Below, piece by piece: positions 22,008-30,387 of a stretch of 64,000 bases of DNA. The translations under genes were made by a program, and so were the position numbers. Source of the stretch: Actinoallomurus spadix (GTDB lineage: Bacteria > Actinomycetota > Actinomycetes > Streptosporangiales > Streptosporangiaceae); the NCBI RefSeq assembly GCF_024055725.1, contig NZ_JAMXMX010000010.1, positions 186,001-250,000 on the forward strand. The letters run 5' to 3'. Below the pieces are notes generated by a model, which was given only the letters and a program-made list of their open reading frames with translations, was not told where the DNA came from and did no database searches. How positions within the stretch are numbered: position 1 is the first letter of the stretch; every line of letters begins with the position of its first letter.

Positions 22008-23446
22008 TGGGCCTTCGCAAGAACGCTCCGTCGGACAACGTGATGGTGCCCGCCACCGCCGACCCGTTCGAGTCGCCCAAGTGGGCGCCGCCCATCTGGC
22101 ACATGCCCCCGGCGCTGGTCCTGGTGGTCAACCTCGTCCGCGCCCTCGTGCGCCTGGCTGGCTTCCTCGCCCGCCACCCCATCGCCGTGGTGATCGTCGG
22201 CGGTCTGGGCGGGCTGACCTACGCCCTCGGATGGCGGCTCGTCGCGGTGCTGGCCGCGTTCGCCGCGGTGTGCCTGGGCTGCTGGGCCGCCTACTGGTGG
22301 GACTCCTTCGTCCGCCTCGTCGGCTACCCGGCCCGTGCCCGCTGGCGGCACCTGTTCGTCTACCGGCGGCACTGGCAGCCGGTCATGGTGATGTCCGGGC
22401 TGGCGTTCTACCGCAACGCCCGCGAGTACCTGCCCGTCATCAAGCGCGTCGCTGTCACCGCGACCACGGACCGGGTGCTGGTCAAGATGCTGTCCGGGCA
22501 GGCACCGGGCATCTGGCGGGACCACGCCGAAAACCTCGCCCACGGCTTCGGGGCTGCCCTGTGCCGCATCCGCACCGCCAGCAGACCCGGATACCTCTGG
22601 CTCGAACTGGTCCGCCGCGACGCGCTCGCCGAACCGCTGCCCGCGCTCCCGGTCGGCGCTGAGGACGACCACGCGGTCGACCTGTCGTCTCTGCCGATCG
22701 GACGGCGAGAAGACGGCTCGACCTGGCGGCTACGGCTGCTCGGAACGCATGTCCTGATTGCTGGGGCGACCGGAGCCGGCAAGGGCTCGATCCTGTGGGG
22801 ACTGGTCCGGGCACTGCTCCCGGCCGTACGCGCGGGGCTCGTCCAGGTCTGGGGGATCGACCCCAAGCGCATGGAGCTGGCCTTTGGCCGGGACGTCTTC
22901 AACCGCTACAGCGACGACGCATCCGGCGGCATGGTCGAGCTGCTGGAGGCGGCCGTCACCGAGATGCAAAAGCGCGCTGCGCGCTTCGGTGGAGTCACCC
23001 GGACCTTCATCGCGACCGCGGCTGACCCGTTCATCGTCGTCATGGTCGACGAACTGGCCTTCCTCACTGCCTACTGCCCCGAACGCGACCTGCGCAAGCG
23101 GGCCGATGCGGCGCTGGCCACGCTCACCTCTCAGGGCCGGTCGGTCGGAATCTGCGTCGTGGGCGCTTTGCAGGACCCGCGCAAGGACGTCATCAACATT
23201 CGCAACCTCTTCCCGACCCGGATCGCGCTGCGGCTGGATGAGGCCGAACAGGTCGACATGGTTCTCGGTGACGGAGCGCGGGACCGTAGCGCCCTCGCCG
23301 ACCAGATCTCTCCGATCCCCGAGGTCGGTGCGGGAGTCGGTTACATCCGGCTGGAGGACTCACCCGACCCGGTGCGCGTGCGGGCCGCGTTCGTCTCCGA
23401 CACCGACATCGCAGCAATGGCCGGCTACCTCGCGGAGGCCGCATGA
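22007..23446 (+). CDS. FtsK/SpoIIIE-type DNA translocase (TraB-like)
   Basis: 479 residues. Two hydrophobic helices near the N-terminus (LARHPIAVVIVGGLGGLTYA and LVAVLAAFAAVCLGCWAAYW) anchor it in the membrane. Walker A is GATGAGKGS (residues 253-261) and Walker B is FIVVMVDEL (342-350); a third motif is seen in LTSQGRSVGICVVGALQDPR. This is the single conjugation protein of AICEs: a hexameric pump that transfers double-stranded DNA between mycelia, recognising 8-bp clt repeats. The clt site was not identified. It overlaps the zinc-ribbon gene before and repSA after (ATGA). Confidence 0.88.
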   Translation: MGLRKNAPSDNVMVPATADPFESPKWAPPIWHMPPALVLVVNLVRALVRLAGFLARHPIAVVIVGGLGGLTYALGWRLVAVLAAFAAVCLGCWAAYWWDSFVRLVGYPARARWRHLFVYRRHWQPVMVMSGLAFYRNAREYLPVIKRVAVTATTDRVLVKMLSGQAPGIWRDHAENLAHGFGAALCRIRTASRPGYLWLELVRRDALAEPLPALPVGAEDDHAVDLSSLPIGRREDGSTWRLRLLGTHVLIAGATGAGKGSILWGLVRALLPAVRAGLVQVWGIDPKRMELAFGRDVFNRYSDDASGGMVELLEAAVTEMQKRAARFGGVTRTFIATAADPFIVVMVDELAFLTAYCPERDLRKRADAALATLTSQGRSVGICVVGALQDPRKDVINIRNLFPTRIALRLDEAEQVDMVLGDGARDRSALADQISPIPEVGAGVGYIRLEDSPDPVRVRAAFVSDTDIAAMAGYLAEAA

Positions 23447-25065
23447 GCACCGACCACACGACGCCGGAAGCTCCGCACAAGGTCCGGCCGCCGCTCGCTC
23501 GTGACGTCGTCAAAGCCGTCGCCGTCGAACACGGCGTGTGCATCCGGCCCGTGGCCATGCGCCGGACTGATCTGGCGACGGGTGAGACGGCGATCGTGAA
23601 CATGCCGTGCGGTCACACGCTCGCCTCGGTGTGCCCGCCGTGTGCGGAGCGGAAGCGGAAGCTGCGGGCTACTCAGTGCCGGGAGGGCTGGCATCTCGAG
23701 AGTGAGCCGGTGATCGAGCGGGCCGACCCGGACGACGAACAACGCTTCTGGATGGAAAAGCGGGCCGAGGTTCAAGCCTGGGCGGACCGTGCTGAGGCGG
23801 CCGGTGAGGACGCATCGGAGTGGCGGGAGCTGCTGACCGAGATCAAAGCCGAACTCAGCCGGACCGGCGTCGTCGGCCGCCTCCCGGTCGACAAGCCCGA
23901 ACGGCCCAAGCGATCGACCAAGCGCCGTCAGGACGTGCCCGACCTTCCCCGCCGTCCCGTCGCTGCCCGGACGGTCGGCAAGGTCTACACCGCTCCGGAC
24001 GGCAAAACGTTCCGCCCGTCGCTGTTCCTCACGCTCACCCTCGACTCCTACGGGCGGGTGAAGAACGACGGGACGCCGGTCGACCCGGCCACCTACGACT
24101 ACGCGCGGGCGGCACGGGACGCTTTGCACTTCTCCAAGCTGGTGGACCGGTTCGTCCAAAACCTGCGCCGGTTCGTCGGCTATGACGTGCAGTACTTCGC
24201 CACCGTCGAACCACAACGCCGTCTCGCCCCACACCTGCACATGGCAATCCGCGGCACCATCTCCCGCGCCGAACTCCGCCAAGTCGTCGCGGCGACCTAC
24301 ACACAGGTGTGGTGGCCCTCGATCGACCGCGTGATCTACGCGGGGGAGCGCCTGCCGTACTGGGACGCCCAGGCTCGGGCCTACCTCGACCCGGACACCC
24401 ACCTGCCGCTGACCACCTGGCAGGAGGCACTGAGGACGCTGGATGACGACGACGCCGAACCGCTGCACGTCGGCCGGTTCGGACGCCAAATCGACGCACA
24501 AGGCGTCATGGCGGGCACGCCGGAGTCCTCTCGGCTGATCGGCTACCTCACCAAGTACCTCGTCAAGGACATCGCCGAATGCCACCACGCCCAGACGGCT
24601 GCTCAAGCCGACCACGCTGACAGGCTGCTGGAGGCACTGCGGTTCGAGCCGTGCTCGCCGACGTGCGCGAACTGGCTGCGCTACGGCATCCAGCCCAAGA
24701 ACGCCCGGCACGGTCTGACGCCCGGCTACTGCAAGGCCAAAGCACACCGCCGCGAATACCTCGGCTACGCCGGACGCCGCGTGCTGGTCTCCCGCAAGTG
24801 GTCGGGCAAGACGCTCGCCGACCACAAGGCGGACCGGAAGAACTGGGTCCTCGCCCGCCTGGCTGAGGCCGGCGTTTCGGCAACCGGCCACCCGGCCCAA
24901 CCCGGACGCTACGCCTGGGAACTCGCCCCACCCGATGACCCGGACGTCGGGCCGGTCGAACAACGCCTACTCGCCTCCATCGCCGAACGCCTGGAGATGA
25001 GACGCCAACTCGACCACGCCAACACCACCCTCGACCTTTCGGCAACTGAGAGGGCCGCTGCCTGA
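23443..25065 (+). CDS. repSA: Rolling-circle replication initiator RepSA
   Basis: 540 residues, start overlapping the translocase stop by four bases. An N-terminal zinc cluster (MPCGHTLASVCPPC, residues 54-67) precedes the HUH nuclease domain: strand LFLTLTLDSYG, the metal-binding APHLHMAI (H264, H266), and the tyrosine motif LIGYLTKYLVKDI (Tyr 368 and 372). The protein nicks the excised circle at its origin and stays attached to the 5' end. RepSA-type initiators are typical of pSAM2-like AICEs. The next gene overlaps its stop (TGATG). Length is normal and all motifs are present. Confidence 0.9.
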   Translation: MSTDHTTPEAPHKVRPPLARDVVKAVAVEHGVCIRPVAMRRTDLATGETAIVNMPCGHTLASVCPPCAERKRKLRATQCREGWHLESEPVIERADPDDEQRFWMEKRAEVQAWADRAEAAGEDASEWRELLTEIKAELSRTGVVGRLPVDKPERPKRSTKRRQDVPDLPRRPVAARTVGKVYTAPDGKTFRPSLFLTLTLDSYGRVKNDGTPVDPATYDYARAARDALHFSKLVDRFVQNLRRFVGYDVQYFATVEPQRRLAPHLHMAIRGTISRAELRQVVAATYTQVWWPSIDRVIYAGERLPYWDAQARAYLDPDTHLPLTTWQEALRTLDDDDAEPLHVGRFGRQIDAQGVMAGTPESSRLIGYLTKYLVKDIAECHHAQTAAQADHADRLLEALRFEPCSPTCANWLRYGIQPKNARHGLTPGYCKAKAHRREYLGYAGRRVLVSRKWSGKTLADHKADRKNWVLARLAEAGVSATGHPAQPGRYAWELAPPDDPDVGPVEQRLLASIAERLEMRRQLDHANTTLDLSATERAAA

Positions 25066-25280
25066 TGAACCTCACCGATGACCGACTGCTGACCGTGGCC
25101 GAGGCCGCCGAACTACTCAAGACCTCCGAACGCTTCCCCCGCCGACTGATCGCCGAACGACGCATCCGCTTCGTCAAGATCGGCCGGTTTGTCCGCATCC
25201 CCGAATCCGCGCTCCGGGAGTTCATCGCCGCCGGACTCGTCGAACCCATGACCGCATCCGGTGTCTGGAGGGCTGCCTGA
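25065..25280 (+). CDS. xis: Excisionase (MerR-like helix-turn-helix, Xis)
   Basis: 71 residues. The DNA-binding domain is LLTVAEAAELLKTSERFPRR, then LIAERRIRFVKIGRFVRIPESAL, the usual excisionase/AlpA-like winged helix. It bends att DNA so that the integrase excises the element. The start overlaps the repSA stop and its stop overlaps the int start, both as TGATG. Confidence 0.88.
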   Translation: MNLTDDRLLTVAEAAELLKTSERFPRRLIAERRIRFVKIGRFVRIPESALREFIAAGLVEPMTASGVWRAA

Positions 25281-26632
25281 TGCCGAACAAGGACGGCCAC
25301 CGACGTTTCGGCAACATCCGCAGACGGGAGTCTGGCCGGTATCAAGTGCGCTACCCCGGCCCAGATGGCCGGATGCGAACCGCGCCGGAGACGTTCGCTC
25401 GGAAATCCGATGCTGAGCGATACCTCACGCTGGTTGAAGCCCAGATTCTCAACGGCGAGTGGACAGACCCCGACCGCGCCAAGATCGAGCTTGGTGACTA
25501 CGCAGAAAAGTGGATCGATCAGCGGGCCGGACTGCGCCCACGGACGGTTGATCTGTATCGCTGGCTGCTCGGCAAGTACATCGCTCCTCAACTCGGCGGC
25601 GTGCAGCTCGGCAGGCTCAGCACACAGATGATCCGTGAATGGCGGGCGAAGCTTCTCGCCGCTGGCGTCTCGGAGAATCAGGCGGCCAAGGCTTACCGCC
25701 TGCTGCGGGCCGTGCTGATGACCGCCGCAGAAGAGGACAAGATCATTCCTCGCAATCCCTGCCGAGTGCGTGGTGCCGGTACCGAGCAGGCGGCCGAACG
25801 CCCGGTGCTCACCGTGGCTCAGGTTTTCGAACTGGCCGGACGTGTGGGTGTCCGCCCGGTAGGCAACATCCGCAAGCTCGACTCCGGCGAATACCGGCTG
25901 CGGTATCGAGCGGTCGGCGGCCTGATGCGTCGTCACTCGGAGATGTTCCCGACTCGGGCGGCTGCGGCTCGTGCGCTCTGGGACCTGGCCATGGAAGGCA
26001 AGGCAGACGCGACCCATGACGATCGGTTCCGGGCACTCGTGCTCCTGGCCGCCTTCGCGAGTCTGCGTTGGGGTGAGGTGACCGCGCTCAAGCGGCGGGA
26101 CATCGACCTTGCGGCCGGTACGGTCCGCGTCCGCTTCGCCTACACCGAGCAGGACAACGGCAAGATGCTCCTGGGTCCGCCCAAGTCACGCGCTGGTCGG
26201 CGGACCGTGAGCATCCCGGCGGCCATCATCCCGGACATCAAGGCGCACCTGGACAAGTACACGAAGCGCGACGATGCTGCCCTGGTCTTCACGGGGATCA
26301 AGGGCGGACCGCTGCGACGGAGCGGCTTCAACAAGCTCACGCGCTGGGTCGACGTCGTCCGAACGATGGGCGTTCCCGGCCTGCACTTCCATGATCTCCG
26401 GCACACCGGGAACACGCTCGCGGCCGACATGGGCGTCTCGCTCCGGAACCTGATGGCGCGCATGGGCCACGACAACGAGCGGGCCGCGCTGATCTATCAG
26501 CACGCGTCCAACCAGGCTGACCGGAAGATCGCCGAGGGACTGAACGCGCTCGTTGAGGGTGCTCGCCGGTCGGATGACGGGGACGGCGACGAGGACGACG
26601 GAACGGCCGGTGTGCTGGCCCGCATCGGCTAA
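25280..26632 (+). CDS. int: Tyrosine integrase with a duplicated arm-binding domain
   Basis: 450 residues. An AP2-like arm-binding domain occupies about residues 9-66 (GNIRRRESGRYQVRYPGPDG), a SAM-like core-binding domain 70-175 and the catalytic domain 249-420. Catalytic residues are Arg263 (SLRWGEV), His371/Arg374 (HDLRH), His397 (MGHDN) and Tyr406 (ALIYQHAS). Unusual: residues 194-248 (VGNIRKLDSGEYRLRYRAVG, then RAAAARALWDLAMEGKAD) form a second copy of the arm-type domain, inserted in the linker before the catalytic domain. Family members normally run straight from the linker into RALVLLA. It integrates the circle into tRNA-Gly. The stop codon lies in the right arm repeat. Confidence 0.9.
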   Translation: MPNKDGHRRFGNIRRRESGRYQVRYPGPDGRMRTAPETFARKSDAERYLTLVEAQILNGEWTDPDRAKIELGDYAEKWIDQRAGLRPRTVDLYRWLLGKYIAPQLGGVQLGRLSTQMIREWRAKLLAAGVSENQAAKAYRLLRAVLMTAAEEDKIIPRNPCRVRGAGTEQAAERPVLTVAQVFELAGRVGVRPVGNIRKLDSGEYRLRYRAVGGLMRRHSEMFPTRAAAARALWDLAMEGKADATHDDRFRALVLLAAFASLRWGEVTALKRRDIDLAAGTVRVRFAYTEQDNGKMLLGPPKSRAGRRTVSIPAAIIPDIKAHLDKYTKRDDAALVFTGIKGGPLRRSGFNKLTRWVDVVRTMGVPGLHFHDLRHTGNTLAADMGVSLRNLMARMGHDNERAALIYQHASNQADRKIAEGLNALVEGARRSDDGDGDEDDGTAGVLARIG

Positions 26633-26650
26633 TGGCCCGCTAATGGCCCG
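26629..26650 (+). repeat. Arm-type repeat pair at the right end
   Basis: Two copies of CTAATGGCCCG in tandem, 107 bases from the right core and overlapping the int stop codon. Same sequence and orientation as 12870-12891. Confidence 0.7.
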
Positions 26651-26678
26651 ACGGCCGGTTACCCGCCCTTTCAAGATC

Positions 26679-26716
26679 AAAGCCCAGGCTGGGGACGTCT
26701 CCCTTGCCTGGGCTTT
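26679..26716 (-). terminator. AICE-borne terminator for tRNA-Gly
   Basis: Arms AAAGCCCAGGC (26679-26689) and GCCTGGGCTTT (26706-26716). On the minus strand it follows the tRNA 3' end by about 43 bases and is followed by GATCTTG. It strongly resembles the displaced chromosomal terminator at 12697-12735, so the integrated element replaces the signal it separates from the tRNA. Confidence 0.7.
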
Positions 26717-26757
26717 TCGCCTGGCCGGGGGCACGTTCTAGACCGTACCCCCGGACC

Positions 26758-26799
26758 GAGCGGGTGACGGGAATCGAACCCGCGCTACCAGCTTGGGAA
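26758..26799 (+). repeat. Right attachment core
   Basis: A 42-bp direct repeat identical to 12744-12785. It covers the 3' part of the tRNA-Gly gene from the first base of the anticodon loop to one base past the discriminator, so integration leaves the tRNA intact. Confidence 0.9.
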
Positions 26800-26829
26800 G
26801 CTGGAGTTCTGCCATTGAACTACACCCGC
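26759..26829 (-). tRNA. tRNA-Gly (anticodon CCC)
   Basis: 71 bases on the minus strand. The acceptor stem GCGGGTG pairs with CACCCGC, the D arm is GTTC/GAAC, the anticodon stem CCAGC/GCTGG encloses the loop TTCCCAA (anticodon CCC), and the T arm is GCGGG/CCCGT with TTCGATT. The discriminator is T and CCA is not encoded. It is the AICE integration site and reads glycine codon GGG. dcd lies divergently just beyond it. Confidence 0.95.
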
Positions 26830-27006
26830 ATCGGCCGCCTTCTCAGGTGACCGCTCGCACATGCTACCGGAAGCCGCGCCCTCCGCGCCCGGCGGTTCGG
26901 CTCCGGGGCGGATCACGGCTCGCGTGGAGGCCGACGCGGAGCCGGTGGGCGGCTGATCAGGGCCCGCGTTTACGTGTTGGGCGGTCGCACCCGGTAGTTT
27001 CTTGTC

Positions 27007-27582
27007 GTGCTGCTCTCCGATCGTGATCTGAAGGCCGAGATCGAGTCCGGGCGGATGAAGATCGATCCGTACGATCCCGGGATGGTCCAGCCGTCGAGCA
27101 TCGACGTGCGCCTGGACCGCTATTTCCGCGTGTTCGAGAACCACAAGTATCCGCACATCGATCCGGCGGTGGAGCAGCCCGACCTGACCCGGCTCGTCGA
27201 CGTCGACGCGGATCAGCCGTTCATCCTGCATCCGGGGGAGTTCGTGCTGGCCTCGACGTACGAGGTGTTCGGTCTGCCGGACGATCTGGCCGCGAGGCTG
27301 GAGGGGAAGAGCTCGCTCGGGCGCCTGGGGTTGCTGACGCACTCGACGGCCGGGTGGATCGACCCGGGGTTCTCCGGGCACGTGACGCTGGAGCTGTCGA
27401 ACGTCGCGACGCTGCCGATCAAGCTGTGGCCGGGCATGAAGATCGGGCAGATGTGCCTGTTCCGGACGAGCTCCCCGGTGGAGGAGCCGTACGGTTCAAA
27501 GCGTCACGGGTCGCGCTACCAGGATCAGCGTGGTCCGACGCCGTCGCGGTCCTACCTGAACTTTCACCGCACCCGCATCTGA
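27007..27582 (+). CDS. dcd: dCTP deaminase, probably bifunctional (Dcd-Dut)
   Basis: 191 residues, close over its whole length to mycobacterial Dcd, which converts dCTP directly to dUMP (deaminase plus dUTPase) for thymidylate synthesis. Active-site segments are [37 protein letters not shown] and, at the end, [20 protein letters not shown]. Homotrimeric, cytoplasmic. The GTG at 27007 is preceded by TAGTTT at 6 bases, a leaderless start. It is an essential housekeeping neighbour of tRNA-Gly, which marks the chromosome side of the AICE. Confidence 0.95.
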   Translation: MLLSDRDLKAEIESGRMKIDPYDPGMVQPSSIDVRLDRYFRVFENHKYPHIDPAVEQPDLTRLVDVDADQPFILHPGEFVLASTYEVFGLPDDLAARLEGKSSLGRLGLLTHSTAGWIDPGFSGHVTLELSNVATLPIKLWPGMKIGQMCLFRTSSPVEEPYGSKRHGSRYQDQRGPTPSRSYLNFHRTRI

Positions 27583-27948
27583 GCGATCCATCGACCCGGC
27601 GCCCGCCCGAGAGGCCGGCGGTGGTCCTGTCGCTTCCGCCGGAGGCGTGGCGGCGGCTCGCCATTATCCGGTACGGCGGTTTTTCGGCTGAACGCCCACT
27701 CAACGGCTTTTGTGGACGTACTCACTGGCCTAGGGAATTGACCAGCCTCCTTAGGGTGCCGCGCCCGCCCTCTCTTCCACGGTGCGCCGTTTGCCCTGGT
27801 CAGCGCCTTATGGACAACGCTCAAGGTCCCGAGCTGGACAACCAGGCTATTCCATTGTCCAGCCACAGCGGTTTTTGGATAATCAGTTCCTTATACAGGT
27901 CCTACCGATTCCTCGCCCCTACGGCGAGCCGTTACGGAAGGACCTGTA
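27583..27948. other. Intergenic region with the CHAP-gene promoter
   Basis: No gene seen. The right part is AT-richer, with three TGGAcAA/TGGAtAA motifs (near 27811, 27836 and 27874) and TTATACAGG just before the CHAP gene; TATACA is a plausible -10. Confidence 0.4.
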
Positions 27949-28809
27949 ATGCGTCATCGACCCATCGCGCTGCGGCGTCTGATCCTCGGGGTCGCGGCCG
28001 CGATCACCGCGACCCTCACGACGGGGGTCATCGCCGCCACGACGTCCGCGCACGCCGGCACCTGCGCGGCCCGCGATCCGCGCTCCGGCGCCTGCACGTC
28101 GCCCGTCTCCTACAGGGTCCAGGGGACCGACGGCACCCTCGCCGTTCAGACCGTGCCCGAGGTCGGCCACGTCAAGACCCATGTGAAGGAGGGTGCCACC
28201 ATCGGCGTGGTCTGCCAGATCAACGACGGCGGCACCGACCCGTACGACCATCTGTACAGCCGTACCTGGGACTTCACCACCGCGGGCGGCTGGGTGTACG
28301 ACCACTACGTCACCACGCCGGCCCAGGACGCGAACGGCTGGTCGCCCGGGGTCCGTCACTGCGGTGCGCGCTCCACGATTTCCCGCCCCACCAGGACCAC
28401 GCTCTACAACGGCTTCACGACGCGGGCGGCGTCGCTCGACCCGTACGCCTATCCCTGGCCGGCGCAGAACGCCTGGGTCGCCGACGGTCACGGCTACTAC
28501 GAGGGCGAATGCACGTCCTTCGCCGCGTGGGCGGTCCGCTCCGACGGGCTGCGCCACACCGCGTCCCCGGACTGGCTGGGCAACGCCGGGCAGTGGCGGG
28601 CGGCGACCGACGCGACACCGCATGTCGGTGACGTCGCTCAGTGGGACGGCGGTCGTAACGGAGCCGGCGCGAAGGGCCACGTCGCCTATGTCGCGGCCGT
28701 CTACGGCAACGGCACGATCAAGGTCGAGGAATACAACTGGGGCAATTTCCACCGATTGAACATTCGCACCATTCCCGCCTCCGCCCCGAGCCGTTTCCTG
28801 CACTTCTGA
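27949..28809 (+). CDS. Secreted CHAP-domain amidase/peptidase with N-terminal SH3-like domain
   Basis: 286 residues with a twin-arginine-like but Sec-type signal peptide (cleavage near TSAHAGTC). Residues 40-140 form an SH3-like module ending in GGWVYDHYVTTPAQ; the same module begins the next protein. The C-terminal CHAP domain has the catalytic Cys in YYEGECTSFAAWAV and His in KGHVAYVAAVY, with EEYNW as the third site. CHAP enzymes cut peptidoglycan cross-bridges, so a role in cell-wall turnover outside the cell is expected. GAAGGACCTG precedes the ATG. Probably co-transcribed with the SGNH gene 17 bases later. Confidence 0.85.
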   Translation: MRHRPIALRRLILGVAAAITATLTTGVIAATTSAHAGTCAARDPRSGACTSPVSYRVQGTDGTLAVQTVPEVGHVKTHVKEGATIGVVCQINDGGTDPYDHLYSRTWDFTTAGGWVYDHYVTTPAQDANGWSPGVRHCGARSTISRPTRTTLYNGFTTRAASLDPYAYPWPAQNAWVADGHGYYEGECTSFAAWAVRSDGLRHTASPDWLGNAGQWRAATDATPHVGDVAQWDGGRNGAGAKGHVAYVAAVYGNGTIKVEEYNWGNFHRLNIRTIPASAPSRFLHF

Positions 28810-28826
28810 GAAGAGGACGCTGAATC

Positions 28827-30119
28827 ATGCCATTCAAGGCGATCGTGTCGACCACGGCGGTCCTCCTGTCCGCCGCCCCCATCCTTCTGACCGGTGCCCC
28901 GGCGCGGGCCTGCACGACCGATCCCGGCACGGGGGAGTGCGCGCCGGCGCCGGTGCACTACCGGATTCAGGGAACGGACGGAACGCTGAGCGTGCAGCGC
29001 TCCCCGCGCGTGGGCGACCCCCTGCGGGAACTGAGGGAAGGCGACCAGGTCTCCGTCGTGTGCCAGACCGCGGACGGCGGCGCCGACCCGTACGACGGGC
29101 TGACCGGTCACACCTGGGACAGGCTCGCGGACGGCGGGTGGGTGTACGACCACTACGTCACCACCCCGGCGCAAGGCGATGACGGCCGCTCGCCCGGGGT
29201 ACCGCCGTGTGAGGCCGAGGCGCGGAAGACCACCCCCGTCGACACGGACGACGGCTCGAAGCCGTTCGTGGCTCTCGGCGACTCCTACGCCGCCGGCACC
29301 GGCACGTACCAGGACGACGACCCGGGGAACACGGGCACCTGTCATCGCTCGACGGCGACCTACTCCTGGATGTACGCGAAGTCGTACCGCCTGCCGTCCT
29401 GGGTCGGCGACACCCGGCCCGTCCTGTCGGCCTGCAACGGCGCCACGACCCACGACATCACAGAGCACAACGGCGACCGGCCCTCTCCGCAGGTCACCGA
29501 TCGCGAGGCGCTCGGCGCGAACACCCGGCTGGTGACGCTCACCATCGGCGGGAACGACGTGGGCTTCGCCGACATCCTGGGCAAGTGTCTCGATGGCGCG
29601 TTCAAGACCGACGCGGCCGTGCACGACTGCTGGGATGGGGAGCTCAAGGGCGCCGACGACAAGATCGCCGGCGCCGGTCTCCGGAACGGCCTCAGGAACG
29701 CCTACACGGCGATCACTTCTCGGGCGCCCAAGGCGCACCTCGTCGTCCTGACCTACCCGGACATCTTCCCGGCCCAGGTGCAGGAGGGTTGCGGTGACAC
29801 CCTGGGCTACGGGACGAAGATCAGCCAGGCCGACCTCGATCACGTGCACCGTACATGGCACGGCCTGAACGCCCTCATCACGCAGGTGGCGAAGCAGGCC
29901 GGTGCCGCCGTCCTCGATGAGGAGGGGGCCTTCGCGGGGCATGACGTCTGCACCGGCGCGGACCACCGCTACGCGAACGGGCTCATGCAGGGCAGGCACG
30001 ACCACAACACCGCGAGCCTCCGGGCGCGTGACGACGAGTCCTACCACCCGACCAAGGCGGGTTACGTGCGCGAGGCCGACGACCTCGCGCACTTCGTCTC
30101 CTTCACCTGGGGCGACTGA
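28827..30119 (+). CDS. Secreted SGNH-family esterase/lipase with N-terminal SH3-like domain
   Basis: 430 residues, signal peptide MPFKAIVSTTAVLLSAAPIL with cleavage near APARA. Residues 30-130 repeat the module of the preceding CHAP protein (YRIQGTDGTLSVQ, GGWVYDHYVTTPAQ). The catalytic domain has block I FVALGDSYAAGTGTY (nucleophile Ser), block III TIGGNDVGF, and the final SYHPTKAGY (His), as in Streptomyces SGNH lipases and Rv0518-like proteins. Three disulfides are likely. It hydrolyses lipid or carbohydrate esters outside the cell; the substrate is unknown. Confidence 0.85.
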   Translation: MPFKAIVSTTAVLLSAAPILLTGAPARACTTDPGTGECAPAPVHYRIQGTDGTLSVQRSPRVGDPLRELREGDQVSVVCQTADGGADPYDGLTGHTWDRLADGGWVYDHYVTTPAQGDDGRSPGVPPCEAEARKTTPVDTDDGSKPFVALGDSYAAGTGTYQDDDPGNTGTCHRSTATYSWMYAKSYRLPSWVGDTRPVLSACNGATTHDITEHNGDRPSPQVTDREALGANTRLVTLTIGGNDVGFADILGKCLDGAFKTDAAVHDCWDGELKGADDKIAGAGLRNGLRNAYTAITSRAPKAHLVVLTYPDIFPAQVQEGCGDTLGYGTKISQADLDHVHRTWHGLNALITQVAKQAGAAVLDEEGAFAGHDVCTGADHRYANGLMQGRHDHNTASLRARDDESYHPTKAGYVREADDLAHFVSFTWGD

Positions 30120-30132
30120 GCCGGCTCCGGTC

Positions 30133-30161
30133 AGGCCCACCCGGCGTCCCCGGGTGGGCCT
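30133..30161 (+). terminator. Terminator of the CHAP-SGNH unit
   Basis: A perfect 12-bp stem AGGCCCACCCGG (30133-30144) and CCGGGTGGGCCT (30150-30161), 13 bases after the SGNH stop. Confidence 0.8.
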
Positions 30162-30260
30162 GGCGCCTCGTCTCGGCCCGCCCTCTGCTCCGCTCAGGCG
30201 GCGCCGGGACCGCCGCGGGAAGCCCCTTTCCGTGGCCGACTGCCCGGGATCGCCGCAGGT

Positions 30261-30387
30261 CAAACCGATCATTAGCGGTTTGTGATGGTTCACACACGTA
30301 CGTGCACCAAGGTAAACGTGACGATAAGGTGCCTTGACGCATGACCCAATCGATTGGTTCACGATCAGGGGAGTGACGTGCGTCACT
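30261..30387. promoter_or_regulatory. Cluster of five palindromes upstream of the betaine-type ABC operon
   Basis: Within 127 bases: CAAACCG/CGGTTTG (30261-30282), TGTGA-TGGT-TCACA (30281-30294), CACGTACGTG (30295-30304), CCAATCGATTGG (30346-30357) and AGTGACG-TG-CGTCACT (30372-30387). A possible -35 TTGACG lies at 30334. About 140 bases then follow to the start codon. This suggests control by several regulators or one oligomer, probably linked to osmotic stress. Confidence 0.5.

Larger units (their letters stand above)
12744..26799. mobile_element. AICE integrated into tRNA-Gly(CCC)
   Basis: A 14.1-kb actinomycete integrative and conjugative element of the pSAM2 type. It is bounded by identical 42-bp direct repeats (12744-12785 and 26758-26799), the right one being the 3' part of an intact tRNA-Gly. 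The right half has the standard order pra, small genes, traB/ftsK-like, repSA, xis, int with start-stop overlaps throughout. The left half is regulation and cargo. AICEs excise, replicate by rolling circle and transfer as double-stranded DNA with a single FtsK-like translocase. All core genes look intact, so the element may be functional. The ParB-like/Dam cassette is clearly AT-richer than the rest (about 50% GC in the lines I counted). Confidence 0.92.
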
